Shown piece after piece: positions 1 to 13,898 of a stretch of 64,000 nt of DNA (position 1 is its first letter; each line of letters starts with the position of its first letter). The notes below the pieces were generated by a model. That model was given only the letters and a program-made list of their open reading frames with translations. It was not told the origin of the DNA and made no database searches. Made by a program: the position numbers and the translations under genes. The DNA lies in NCBI RefSeq assembly GCF_030247185.1, contig NC_080571.1, positions 165,389,547-165,453,546 on the forward strand, in the 5' to 3' direction. The stretch comes from Malaya genurostris (Eukaryota > Arthropoda > Insecta > Diptera > Culicidae).

Positions 1-571
1 CATAGAATAGACACTAGTGCGAGAGCGAATTTCTCTCGGTGAACCGTCTGAGAATCAACGGCTAGCACGCTGCTGTGGGGATTCTCTCTGAAGCAACAAA
101 CGGTCGCTTATTCTCGTTTCGCGATCCGATTCTGTATGGGCAGTGGATAATTGCGATAGAATCATTTTACTATTGCCGCTTATTCTAACTATGTGCATAT
201 AACCTTTGTATGATTTGTGTCTATTAAAATGTATGTGAATGCTCCACACAAGGGTTTTTAAATATTGCAACCTAGTATGAGAATCATCAAGTCGAATCAT
301 CGACTCGATTTTCTTCGATAATTGTCAACTTGCAATTCTCTCTTGGTAAATTCCACACAGCTGCGATCATTATCAGACTGAAATTTTTTTTAAGGGCCAT
401 GAAATACTCAGAGTATGAAGTGGAGCGAAGAAATGTAGAAAAATTCTCTCGAGGTTCATGCATTGAGAGACTCGAATTCTTGTAGCATCTTCTACCGGAT
501 TGAAAATGTTGTATACAATACAGATAAAAATCGAGCAGCTTCTGTCAAATTTTCAGCAATCACCAACACTG

Positions 572-606
<35 letters not shown>

Positions 607-630
607 GATTATTATTATTATTATTATTAT
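1..630 (+). repeat. Complex satellite unit 1, left part
   Basis: First of six copies of a long tandem unit. The unit begins CATAGAATAGACACTAGTGC and runs through about 570 bp of unique-looking sequence into an (ATT)n tract that starts near 571. This copy is cut inside the ATT tract by LINE A and resumes at 6156. Its left boundary coincides with the start of the window, so earlier units may lie outside. It is a long-type unit: it retains about 62 bp between two CGCTTATTCT motifs that units 3-5 have lost. I do not recognise the unit as a known gene or element. Small reading frames recur in the copies but are not convincing genes. Confidence 0.85.
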
Positions 631-774
631 TTAATTATTTATTTATTTGTTTATTTGGGAGCAGGGAAAAGCCCGATGGAGGTGAAATTTAGCAATCTCT
701 CTCTCCAGCAGGCATAAAACCTCCTCAGCAGTATCAACAGATTACAATGATCCAACAGATACATTTGGACTTAA

Positions 775-1239
775 GGTAGCGCTTCGCCGTGGTCACGGGA
801 GTTCGCTGTCTATCCCGGGGTTTCACGCACTTTACCCAAAATTGTGAGAAAACGGTAAAGAAAACGGAAATTCCAAGAACATACGATTCTAGATAATTAA
901 TTTTTCTATCGATTCGTATATAAACTGTGCCTGATAAACGTTTTTATCGAAAGATTTCGTGCGAGTTTTAAAAATAAATGAGTTTTTTTCTTATTCTTTC
1001 GCACGCACACAATGTCAACGCATGCAAAATCGCACGAAATCTCGCGAAAGAAAAGCTTTCTAACTAATATTTTTCGCCAAATGCATAGTAAAATCATTTA
1101 CCTACAATCGTATGTTTTTGATTTTTCGTGAATCGGGTTAGTATTGGAGAAATTTGCAATTTAGAGTGAAATTTCGGCGACAAAGCAAGAGGAAGCAGTG
1201 AGTTGTCTCGCTTCGACTTGACCACGGCGAAGCGCTACC
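775..1239. mobile_element. 465-bp MITE with TTAA target duplication (piggyBac type)
   Basis: The element is bounded by 21-bp perfect terminal inverted repeats beginning GGTAGCGCTTCGCCGTGGTC. It is flanked by TTAA on both sides (771-774 and 1240-1243). Internal arms are also imperfectly inverted, for example AACATACGATT against AATCGTATGTT and a TTTCGTGCGA arm, so it can fold back on itself. It has no transposase. It lies in the 3' UTR of LINE A; removing it with one TTAA leaves contiguous LINE sequence. TTAA duplication is the signature of piggyBac transposition, but the family assignment rests only on that and the GG start. Confidence 0.85.
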
Positions 1240-1243
1240 TTAA

Positions 1244-1640
1244 CACTAACAATTAGAACTAACAATAAAAACTAACAATTAAAACTAACAATGAAAACTT
1301 AATCTATAATCCTATAACTACTTGATGACACCAAGCATTGCATGGCAGTAATAGTGCTCTTTCTTAAAAGGTGAGAGAGAAGAAAAAAGTGGGTAGGCGA
1401 ATGGAGTACCAGGGTTGGTGGAGGAGGTGGTAAAGGAGCGTGGACTAACGACGATGTTAGAATCGGCATGTAGATCTAATTAGTGACTAAAAAGGTGGTG
1501 GAAGGAAAAGAAAACGACGATGTTAGAATCGGCATGTAGATCTAATTAGTGATCGAAGAAAGCATGGTGATAGACAAAGAAAAAGAAGAAGGGACGACCG
1601 GGTTAATTTCTGCGAGCAAATCTAGTTAGTGTCCAATGAA
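1244..1640 (-). repeat. LINE A 3' UTR tandem repeats
   Basis: Two kinds of repeat lie here. At 1244-1300 there is a 14-bp-type minisatellite of AACTAACAATTAAA variants. At about 1455-1640 there are copies of a block of roughly 65 bp whose core, read on the plus strand, is GCATGTAGATCTAATT (1466-1481 and 1532-1547), with a more diverged third copy near 1615. LINE B has the same core in tandem at 16.8-16.9 kb and 18.54 kb on the opposite strand. Conserved 3' UTR repeats may serve RT recognition; that is inference. Confidence 0.75.
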
Positions 1641-1715
1641 GATGGTGGAGAGACGAAGTGGGGGTTGAACGAAAAAACAATATTGTCGGTTACAACACAA
1701 ATACTGATCGTAAGG

Positions 1716-4700
1716 CTAATCTGACAAGTGATTACGAAACAATCGTTTAATCATATTTCGAGATAAATGAAAATCGAAAACATTGGAACAGTTGTTGAAA
1801 GTTCGGCACATACTGGAGAATGGCTCATTGTAGCCATAATTTGTTCTTGCAATAGGTAATCTGAGAAAGGGGTGGGAACGTAGATTACGTCGATGAGTGT
1901 CGAGATTAATCAACTGCAAAAGCTCGAGACAGTCGATATGTGATTGAAGTAAATCAGCAACGAAAGTTGCTTTGGAGATATTTCGACGAACAAATAACCG
2001 ATCCAAGTCAATAAGCTTACAGCGATCGATGTAACTAGGAAGATTAGCAGGATCTCTCCAAGGTAGGTTACGCAGGGCAAATCTAACAAATTTATGCTGA
2101 ATGGCTTCAATCCGCTCTATGTCGATTTGATAATGAGGTGACCAGACAACAGCTGAATATTCAAGTGTCGAGCGGACTAAAGAACAATATAATGCTTTTA
2201 GACAATGTACATTGACAAAGCTCTTGGTGATGCGGAAAACGAAACCTAAAAGCTTGGATGCCTTAGAAATCACATAGTCGATATGACTTTTGAAATCTAG
2301 CTTGATATCAAGAATGATACCTAGATCTTTAACGATAGACTCACGTTTGAGTACATTCTGCGAAATCTTATAGTCGTACTTAATTAACGAGCGTTTGCGA
2401 GTAAACGATATAACGGAACATTTCGAGGCATTTAAAACCATTTTATTACTAATACACCAGTTCACGAATATATCAAGCTGTGACTGCAAAAATATGGTGT
2501 CGTCAGGTGATTTTATTGGATAATATAGTTTAAAATCATCTGCGAAAGATAGTTTTTGGCATTTCAATATAAAATTGAGATCGTTGAGGTAGAGCAAGAA
2601 TAAAAATGGCCCCAAGTGACTGCCTTGAGGGACTCCAGAGCAGACTGCGAAAGGTGTTGTAATGCAGTCTCCAATTTTTACTGACATTTCACGACCAATT
2701 AGATAAGACTGCAGCCATTTAAGTAGTGATCCGCCGAATCCAAGCCTATTGAGTTTTGCAACTGTTATTTGATGGTTTATTTTGTCAAAAGCAGCGGAGA
2801 AATCAGTATATATAGCGTCAACTTGTCGACGTGCTTGTAGACATCGAATAATGAAGGATGTGTAAGATAATAAGTTCGTTGAGGTTGATCGATTTGGCAT
2901 AAAACCGTGTTGACTTTCAGAGATGTAGTTGTTGCAGTTATGCGTAACGAATTCGAGAACAATAATTTCAAGTAATTTGGATACGGCGCATAGTGCGGCT
3001 ATCCCACGATAATTAGAAACATCAGATTTGTTTCCCTTTTTGAACACAGGGAAAATGAATGATTTCTTCCAGATGTCGGGAAACGTACCTGAATTAAGTG
3101 ATAAGTTGAACAGTATCGATAGTGGAATTAATAGGCTGCTCGAGCATTTTCTTAAAACTAAAGAGGGAATTCCATCCGGACCAGCATTCGAGGATGATTT
3201 CAATTTAGAGCACGCTTTTGCAATCATAGTATCAGTAATTAAAGGGTGCGGGCCAATTGGAGAACGACGAGGAACGTTGATAATAGCTTTGGATATTTGA
3301 TCATCGGATAAGATTTCGTGCGAAAATACACTGCTAAAATGTCGTTGAAATAGGTTACAAATATCAATTAAAGCCGATGATTCAGTATCGCCAAGAAACA
3401 TCTGGTTTGGTAGTCCTGCTTCTTTCCTCTGTTCGTTCACATGATTCCAGAAGCGTTTCGGGTTTATTCTTAGATTATTTTGTATACGAAGAAGATGGTT
3501 TTGATGTAATATTTTGTTCAATCGTTTATAGCGGTTGTTAAGGTGCATATAATGAGATCGTAATTGGATCGAGGGACGCTTAGTTAATTTTCCCAGCGCA
3601 GACCGCTTAGCGCGCTTATAACGTTTCAAAGTCATATTAGACCATGGAGGATGGACCGATTCTCGTCGAATTTTTTTGGGTATGAATTGTTCGATGGAGT
3701 ACGACATTATATGAGTCCATAACGTAGCAACGGAATTGCAATCGCTATTAGAAAATAGGCTCATCCAATTCAATGATAGTAAGAACTGATTCATAGAATC
3801 GAAGTTTCCATTTTTAAAGTCGTAGTAAGTGGTTTCAGTGGTTTTACTGAATACAGTTGGTGAATGTTCCGGTATATTGAACAGAAGAGGGGGGTGATGA
3901 CGACACAATTTAACTAGTGGCGAAGGTGCGATGGTTATGGAACAAGTACTAGACAATTCATGACTGGCAAAGCATAGATCTAGGAGGCGATTGTTACTGT
4001 TGTAGTTATCGTTCAACTGAACTAGACCAGCAGTGTTATAATCATCGAGCAGTCGTACTGAAGTATGCGATTTTGTAGTGCACGTAGCATCCGGATAGAG
4101 ATAATCGCAAGAACCTCGAATCCATTTAATACCGGGTTGATTGAAATCCCCCAAGATAACGATTTTATCATATAAACGCATAGTATCGCTTATCAATGAA
4201 AGTGAACTCAAGTGCTGTTCGATCAGGTCTAGATCATTCACTCGATCAGGAGGGAGGTAAAGCACACACACAAGTATAGCGTAAAATGAGGGAACGTGAT
4301 AGCGATCCAAATTTGCTCGACATTGTCGCAGTTCAAGGTAGGCACCAAACGAGAATTGAATTTTGAGCGACAGGCAATCAAGATTCCACCGCCGCTCTTT
4401 TTGCAACTATTTCGACAGTTTCGGTCCTGCCGGTATACGGAGTAAGAACGATCGAAGATCTGCGTGTTTAACGTATTCTCATTCAGCCAGGTTTCCGTAA
4501 AGGCATATACATCGTATTCTGCGTCAGTACATGCAAGATGGTAGTCATTGATAGAACGGTTCATTCCCCCAATATTCTGGTAGTAAATATTCAAACCAGT
4601 GTCTCTGTGGATGTGTGGTGCGGAATTGGTGATAACGAGTTCATTATTGGAGTACGGGGAGCAGTTTGACGAAAGAGACGTGAAACGGGTAGAAACTATC

Positions 4701-4861
4701 GAGGTGATTGGTTTTGTGTACTGGTTCTGTGCAAATTTTGTTGTTTGTACGGGGGCCGAGAGGGGATTGATCTGCGTAGGGGTAGGGAAAGATAAGTTTG
4801 TTCTGCTCTCTGTTCGGGTTTGCGCTCTAAAAAAGAAGTGATTGTTACTCCGTTCGGCCAA
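1716..4861 (-). pseudogene. LINE A ORF2: AP-type endonuclease plus reverse transcriptase (one frameshift)
   Basis: The N-terminal part (4861-4240) holds the endonuclease start, with IYYQNIGGM and TETWLNENT motifs. The frame then shifts at a GT run near 4258-4268. The remaining 896-codon frame (4406-1716) continues the endonuclease (GDFNQPGIKW) and carries the RT: AGPDGIP, NYRGIAALCAVSKLLE, YTDFSAAFDK (motif A), GVPQGSHLGPFLF and the catalytic FADDFKLY. It ends in a conserved C-terminal tail without RNase H. The -1 frame opens at 4904, and the first in-frame Met is in the endonuclease motif GGM, so a normal AUG start would remove the motif I Asn. Apart from the GT-run indel the frame is clean, so this copy is fairly young. 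Confidence 0.85.
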
Positions 4862-6129
4862 AAATTTGGTGACGTAATCTGTTGCTCGTAAGCTTGCGGA
4901 ACACTTAATTTAAACGAGATGAATGATAGTGGTCTATCTTGGTACTGACTGACGAGCTTGTAGCACAAAATTTGGCTACGATCACATTTTGTTTTGGAAA
5001 GAACGTACAGTATGATATTTTCTTCTGACTCACTCGGTAAAAATTTGGTAAGATAGTACCAATTTCTGTTGTTTATGTTGCTAAGAGTCTGAGGTGCAGA
5101 AGAAGCTACCAGAAGGGTGGTGCTCTGGGTATTGGCTAAGCCTGTGTTTTTTATAATAGGTGTCGAGGGAGGTACAATGCAGTTGACCTGTTTGCGACTA
5201 GTATCAACTATTTGGAACTGAGTGGGGCCTACGTAAGGAATGTTAGAAATAACTGATACATGTTTTGTATTACCTATTGGTATCGTAGTGTGCGCTGCAT
5301 TGCTGATCAGATTATTAGATCGAGATGCAATAATACGTTGTCGTGGAATAAAATTCGTGTGCATCGGCTGCATACTCATATGATTTACTAACAGCGACTG
5401 ATGGAGCGGCCCAATTAAATACCGGTGTGACAGCATTTCCAAAGGGGGTATCAGTGTTACACGTACTAATCGAATTTGTGAAGGTGATGGTGGCATTGGC
5501 AGTGGTACTTGGTGGTAAGAACGAATCTGAATTGATGGAGGTGGCAGTTGATATCGCAGGAATCGGTGTCGAAAAGTTCGTATTAGCACTTGCAAAGTTG
5601 GTTGTAATAGCGGTGACGACAGGCGGTAGTAATGGGTTTGCATTGTTGCTGCGGGTAACGACTGATTGTGGTCCGTGTGGTGTAAGCTTTTGGTGGTGTG
5701 TTCAGTAGTGACTGTAGTGGCAGCTGGCATTGTAGTGGTGTCCATAGTAGCATTTTCATCAGCAGGGAAGGTTATCAAATTTGAGGAATTGCTTTTATTT
5801 GTGTCTGAAGCAAACGGGGTTGTAGAATACGAAATAGATTTATTTAAAACTGGAAGGTCGACTCTCGGGATTTTATCTGGCTGCGATAGAGATGGTCTGC
5901 TGGTGCTGCTGGTTCGAGGTCGCTTATTAGTGTCTTCCAGTATAGATTCGAAGAGGTTGGTTAGGTGAAGTTGTAGGTCATCAAGACGTTCAAGAAATGG
6001 AGTGCTGTCATTAACATAGCGTTCAACTGGATCTCGTGATACAGATCGATGGACACAACTAGTTCTGTTGCAAACATTGGAGTGCATGCGGCAAAATGAC
6101 TGCATAGTATCCGTCAAAGTACTAATCAT
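4696..6129 (-). CDS. LINE A ORF1 protein
   Basis: A 477-codon frame starting at the ATG at 6129; the open frame continues upstream only as poly-Ile from the microsatellite. The N-terminal third includes ERLDDLQLHLTNLFESILED and a basic stretch. The middle is low-complexity Ser/Thr/Pro-rich. The C-terminus (about residues 360-450) has NWYYLTKFLPSE, RPLSFISFKLSVP and ITSPNFWPNGV, the pattern of the RRM-like domain found in many arthropod LINE ORF1 proteins. No CCHC knuckle is visible. The probable role is RNA binding and RNP formation. The last 166 nt overlap ORF2 in another frame. The frame is intact. Confidence 0.82.
   Translation of the reverse strand: MISTLTDTMQSFCRMHSNVCNRTSCVHRSVSRDPVERYVNDSTPFLERLDDLQLHLTNLFESILEDTNKRPRTSSTSRPSLSQPDKIPRVDLPVLNKSISYSTTPFASDTNKSNSSNLITFPADENATMDTTTMPAATTVTTEHTTKSLHHTDHNQSLPAATMQTHYYRLSSPLLQPTLQVLIRTFRHRFLRYQLPPPSIQIRSYHQVPLPMPPSPSQIRLVRVTLIPPLEMLSHRYLIGPLHQSLLVNHMSMQPMHTNFIPRQRIIASRSNNLISNAAHTTIPIGNTKHVSVISNIPYVGPTQFQIVDTSRKQVNCIVPPSTPIIKNTGLANTQSTTLLVASSAPQTLSNINNRNWYYLTKFLPSESEENIILYVLSKTKCDRSQILCYKLVSQYQDRPLSFISFKLSVPQAYEQQITSPNFWPNGVTITSFLERKPEQRAEQTYLSLPLRRSIPSRPPYKQQNLHRTSTQNQSPR
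4861..4867 (-). promoter_or_regulatory. Candidate -1 frameshift heptamer A AAT TTT (LINE A)
   Basis: In the ORF1 zero frame the codons read AAT TTT TGG, preceded by A. This fits X XXY YYZ (A AAT TTT). A one-base backward slip continues as TTG GCC, which is exactly the ORF2 frame. The same heptamer lies at the same protein position (NFW of the RRM-like domain) in the diverged copy LINE B. ORF2 has no AUG between its opening stop and the endonuclease. Inferred role: production of an ORF1-ORF2 fusion. A possible 5-bp stem starts 9 nt downstream but is weak. Confidence 0.6.
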
Positions 6130-6154
6130 CTTCAGCGCTGAGGTAGTACGTTGG

Positions 6155-6415
<261 letters not shown>

Positions 6416-6990
6416 CATAGAATAGACACTAGTGCGAGAGCGAATTTCTCTCGGTGAACCGTCTGAGAATCAACGGCTAGCACGCTGCTGTGGGGATTCT
6501 CTCTGAAGCAACAAACGGTCGCTTATTCTCGTTTCGCGATCCGATTCTGTATGGGCAGTGGATAGTTGCGATAGAATCATTTTACTATTGCCGCTTATTC
6601 TAACTATGTGCATATAACCTTTGTATAATTTGTGTCTATGAAAATGTATGTGAATGCTCCACACAAGGGTTTTTAAATATTGCAACCTAGTATGAGAATC
6701 ATCAAGTCGAACCATCGACTCGATTTTCTGCGATAATTGTCAACTTGCGATTCTCTCTTGGTAAATTTCACACAGCTTCGATCATTATCAGACTGAAATT
6801 TTTTTTAAGGGCCATGAAATACTCAGAGTATGAAGTGGAGCGAAGAAATGTATAAAAATTCTCTCGAGATTCATGCATTGAGAAACTCGAATTCTTGTAG
6901 CATCTTCTACCGGATTGAAAATGTTGTATACAATATAGATAAAAATCGAGCAGCTTCTGTCAAATTTTCAGCAATCACCAACACTGATTC

Positions 6991-7028
<38 letters not shown>

Positions 7029-7047
7029 GTTATTTTTATTATTATTA

Positions 7048-7087
<40 letters not shown>

Positions 7088-7209
7088 CAAGGATGGCTTT
7101 TATCGTATCAAAGAATGCTCACTCGCAACTCTTCCACGATGAAATCGGTGCCATCAAAGAGAATCGGAAATCATCGCATCATAAAAAAAAACCGACAAGG
7201 TACATTTAA
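6416..7209 (+). repeat. Complex satellite unit 2
   Basis: A 794-bp unit of the long type, with the 62-bp segment retained. The ATT tract runs from about 6988 to 7087, broken by TGTTATTTTT and ATCATT interruptions that recur in the extra sub-repeats of units 3 and 4. Directly tandem with units 1 and 3. Confidence 0.9.
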
Positions 7210-10615
<3,406 letters not shown>

Positions 10616-10851
10616 CATAGAATAGACACTAGTGCGAGAGCGAATTTCTCTCGGTGAACCGTCTGAGAATCAACGGCTAGCACGCTGCTGTGGGGATTCT
10701 CTCTGAAGCAACAAACGGTCGCTTATTCTCGTTTCGCGATCCGATTCTGTATGGGCAGTGGATAATTGCGATAGAATCATTTTACTATTGCCGCTTATTC
10801 TAACTATGTGCATATAACCTTTGTATAATTTGTGTCTATGAAAATGTATGT
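10616..10851 (+). repeat. Complex satellite unit 6, truncated
   Basis: The first 236 bp of a long-type unit (62-bp segment present). It stops at AAAATGTATGT, where LINE B2 sequence begins. This marks the right edge of the array in this window. Confidence 0.88.
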
Positions 10852-12230
10852 TATTTACGCAGTGTGCAGAGGGGATTAAAGTATAACTAAAAATCATTCT
10901 GGAAACACGTTAACGAGCAAAGGAAGGAGTCAGAACTTCCTTCATCTATGTTTTAGAATGAACATACAAGCTCTAGTTTGCAGGAAATTTGCGAAATTTC
11001 CATGAAAAAATTCTCTGAGATATTTTCTAAAGAAATCTTAGCACCTTCCCAAATCACCCAGGCGGCACTTAACGTTCCCGTTTTGGGACAGTCAATGAAT
11101 TCAATTAACATAAGCGCAAGTTCCATAAAAACAGCAGTCGCAAAAATGAGGTCTTCACACTCTGCTGGACCCGACGGTATCCCGGCAGTTATTTTGAAGC
11201 GATGCTCTAGTGGTATTATAGTAACTCTATATCTTCCATTCCGACTGTCACCCATGACTGGAGTATTTCCTGATATTTGGAAATCTGCTTATATGTATCC
11301 TGTGTACAAAAAAGGAGACAAGAAGAAAATCGACAATTACCGTGGTATCACCGCTCTTAGCGCCATTCCTAAATTGTTTAAGCTTGTCGTTCTGGAGCCT
11401 ATTTTTAATCACTGCAAGCAGTACATCGTTGATATTCAACACGGGTTCATGCCGAAACACTCAACGGCCACTAACCTACTAACTTTCACGACGTTTATAA
11501 CGGATGCTATATCTAAAGGTCATCAAACGGACGTTGTCTACACGGCTCTCTCTGCTGCTTTTGACAAAATTAATCACACTATTACAATTTATAAATTGGA
11601 CAGACTGGGATTCGGTTCCAACATTCTTCGGTGGATTCAATCGTATCTTTGCAATCGACGGCTGGCGGTAAAGAACAATGAAAATGTTTCCAAGAAGTTT
11701 TTTGCTTTTTCTGGTATTTCACAAGGCAGTCATCTCGGAGCACTGACATTTCTACTGTATTTCAACGATGGAACTATTCATTGAAAAGGTTCACGATTAT
11801 TTTTCGCGGACGACCTAAAGTTATTCCAAATTATCAAGACTCTTGAAGATGCCTATTTCCTTCAGAGTGAGCTTGAAATTTTCTTCGAGTGGTGTGAAAT
11901 TAATAAAATGACGCCAAATATCAGCAAATGTTCGATTGTCACCTTCACACGAAAAAACACCTACTCGTTTCTATTGTTGTCTTCGGGGATCAGTGATTGA
12001 TAGAGTCAATCGTGTCAAAGATCTTGGCGTTCTTCTCGATGAACAATTGAATTAAAAGCAGCATATTTCGTACATCGTGGCAAAGGCTTCTCATTGTCTA
12101 GGATTTGTCACGAGAGCCGCTAAGCACTTTATAGATATATACTGTTTGAAATCTCTCTATTGCTCGACCGATATGACTGAAATTATGCTCGATATCAAAA
12201 ACGGTCCTCCTCGCTTAAACACTTGAATTG
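10852..12230 (+). pseudogene. LINE B2: reverse transcriptase fragment of a related Jockey-like LINE
   Basis: A 5'- and 3'-truncated RT. The main open frame is 10978-11784 with AGPDGIPAVILKRC, NYRGITALSA, QHGFMPKHS, YTALSAAFDKINH and GISQGSHLGALTFLLYFND. After a shift near 11790 the catalytic FADDLKLF and CEINKM segments follow, ending in remnants near 12226. Motif A reads YTALSAAFD where LINE A has YTDFSAAFD, so a catalytic Asp is lost. It is a different family from LINE A, as only scattered residues match. It abuts satellite unit 6 on the left. Confidence 0.82.
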
Positions 12231-12470
12231 CTTACAGCGCACAAGCAAAGTAACGCAATGAATATAAACACTTGAAACTATGCGCGCCGCTGGCGTGGAT
12301 TTTCCGCCTAGGGCGAAGGGAAATAAATAACTTCAATTGTTCTTGCCATCGCTGCGGGTCGAGGGATGTTTATTAAACATTAGCCTTCTCCAAATAATTA
12401 TTAACAAAACCTTTTCGATACATATAATTGTCAAATCTCAAGACTTCTCGGTGAACTTACACGCACACAG
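12231..12470. other. Unassigned sequence between LINE B2 and LINE B
   Basis: No coding region or repeat recognised. It includes a short GC-rich stretch near 12285-12320 and ends just before LINE B ORF1. It may be LINE B 5' UTR; no boundary is visible. Confidence 0.4.
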
Positions 12471-12484
12471 ATGAAATTAGTATA

Positions 12485-13898
12485 TTGAATAAAACTAAAA
12501 TCCTGAAAATACATCGACAGATTCTGAAGTGTGCTAGACTTAGCTGCGTCCATCGTTCCGGACTACAGGATTATGCTGATCGCTCTGCCAACGATGGTGC
12601 TTATTTTTTTGAGCGACTGGACGACTTACATCTCGATTTGACTAACCTCTTCGAATCGATACTCGAGGACAACAACAAAAGGCCTCGCACCAGCAGCACG
12701 GGAAGACCATACAGCTTCACTTGTTTCAGACATGATTACCAACGATAAATCTGCAAGTACATCCCGTACCGTTAATGTAAACAATGTAGACACTGCCGTC
12801 ATACCAGTGTCAGTTTCTATAGCTCATACCGTTCTTTCATCACCGTCATACATTGCCACCACCAATACCTGCAACACTGTCACTGCTCCGTCACCACCGC
12901 AAACCGCTACAGTTTTACCAGCACCGCCCGCTAGCAACACAGGCTCTCTACCAGACACTCTTCTAAACATAAACAATTATGCTTCTCCGCCACTACCACC
13001 AACCACTGCAGTACCACCGCCAACACCTCTTACATCTTGCATCGTGAACAGCAGTTCTCTGCCACTACCAACTACCACCGCAGTCACCACGAATTCCACT
13101 GTACTACTACCGGAACTATTCACTTCCTGCGCCGCCAATATCAACTTAATGCAACCACCTGCCGTTAATTCACATACTTCTTCTGACACCTTTATCAACA
13201 AACCACATAGCAACGGTCTTATTGCACAACGCATCATGTTGCCATCGCAGCACATACCAACATCCACCTCTATACATACGTCGGAAGCATCATCCAACAA
13301 ACAGGCCAGGCAAGCTAATGTACAAATCATCTCTAATGTTCCTTATTCAGGGTCTACACTGTTCAATTTCGCTCCTAGTAATGCACAATCGAATCTCAGA
13401 AATGAAACAATTTCCTCATTAGTCACTAATAATTGTACAGATGGAATGAATAGTCAATTCCCTACTCTTCTAGTAGCACCTCCTACACGACAAATAACTA
13501 CTGATGCCAGTAACGGCAATTGGTACTATTTAACCAAATTTCTTCCAAGTGAAACTGAGGAGAATATCATAAGCTATGTGGAATCGCGAACAAATTGTAA
13601 TCGCCGGTTTATTCAGTGTTTCAAACTCGTTAAACAGTATCACGAGAGACCACTTTCTTTTATCTCCTTCAAACTTAGTGTCCCTTCAGGCTTCGAGCAA
13701 CTAATAACGTCATCAAATTTTTGGCTCAGCGGTGTGACGATCGCCGCTTTTTCAGAACGCAACCCAGTTCTGAAGTCACATATACATGTGCCCCAACGCA
13801 GATCGAATCCATCGCTACTCTTGTCTCAACGATTGCAAATAATACGCAACAGCAACACTCAAGCTCTACCTCCTCGTTCGTTCATGACCACCCCTTAG
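12485..13898 (+). pseudogene. LINE B ORF1 (one frameshift)
   Basis: The N-terminal frame (12485-12748) has RLSCVHRS and FERLDDLHLDLTNLFES; the rest (12732-13898) is in another frame, so there is an indel near 12710-12730. The middle is Thr/Pro/Ser-rich. The C-terminal RRM-like domain is clear: NWYYLTKFLPSETEENI, RPLSFISFKLSVP, ITSSNFWLSGV. No convincing ATG precedes the N-terminal homology; the frame opens with TTG. It overlaps ORF2 by 178 nt. Confidence 0.8.
13715..13748 (+). promoter_or_regulatory. Candidate -1 frameshift site with downstream stem-loop (LINE B)
   Basis: The heptamer AAATTTT lies at 13715-13721, in ORF1 frame as A AAT TTT. Six bases later a hairpin can form: 13728-13734 (AGCGGTG) with 13742-13748 (CGCCGCT), 7 pairs including one G-U, with a 7-base loop. 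Slipping back one base enters the ORF2 frame directly. The heptamer position matches LINE A; the stem is not conserved in detail there. Spacer length and stem are typical of eukaryotic -1 signals; function is inference. Confidence 0.55.

Noticed and set aside
55..300. 81-codon minus-strand frame recurring in units 1 and 2 and in part in unit 6
   Set aside because: It exists only because the satellite unit is repeated; units 3-5 lose it by the 62-bp deletion.
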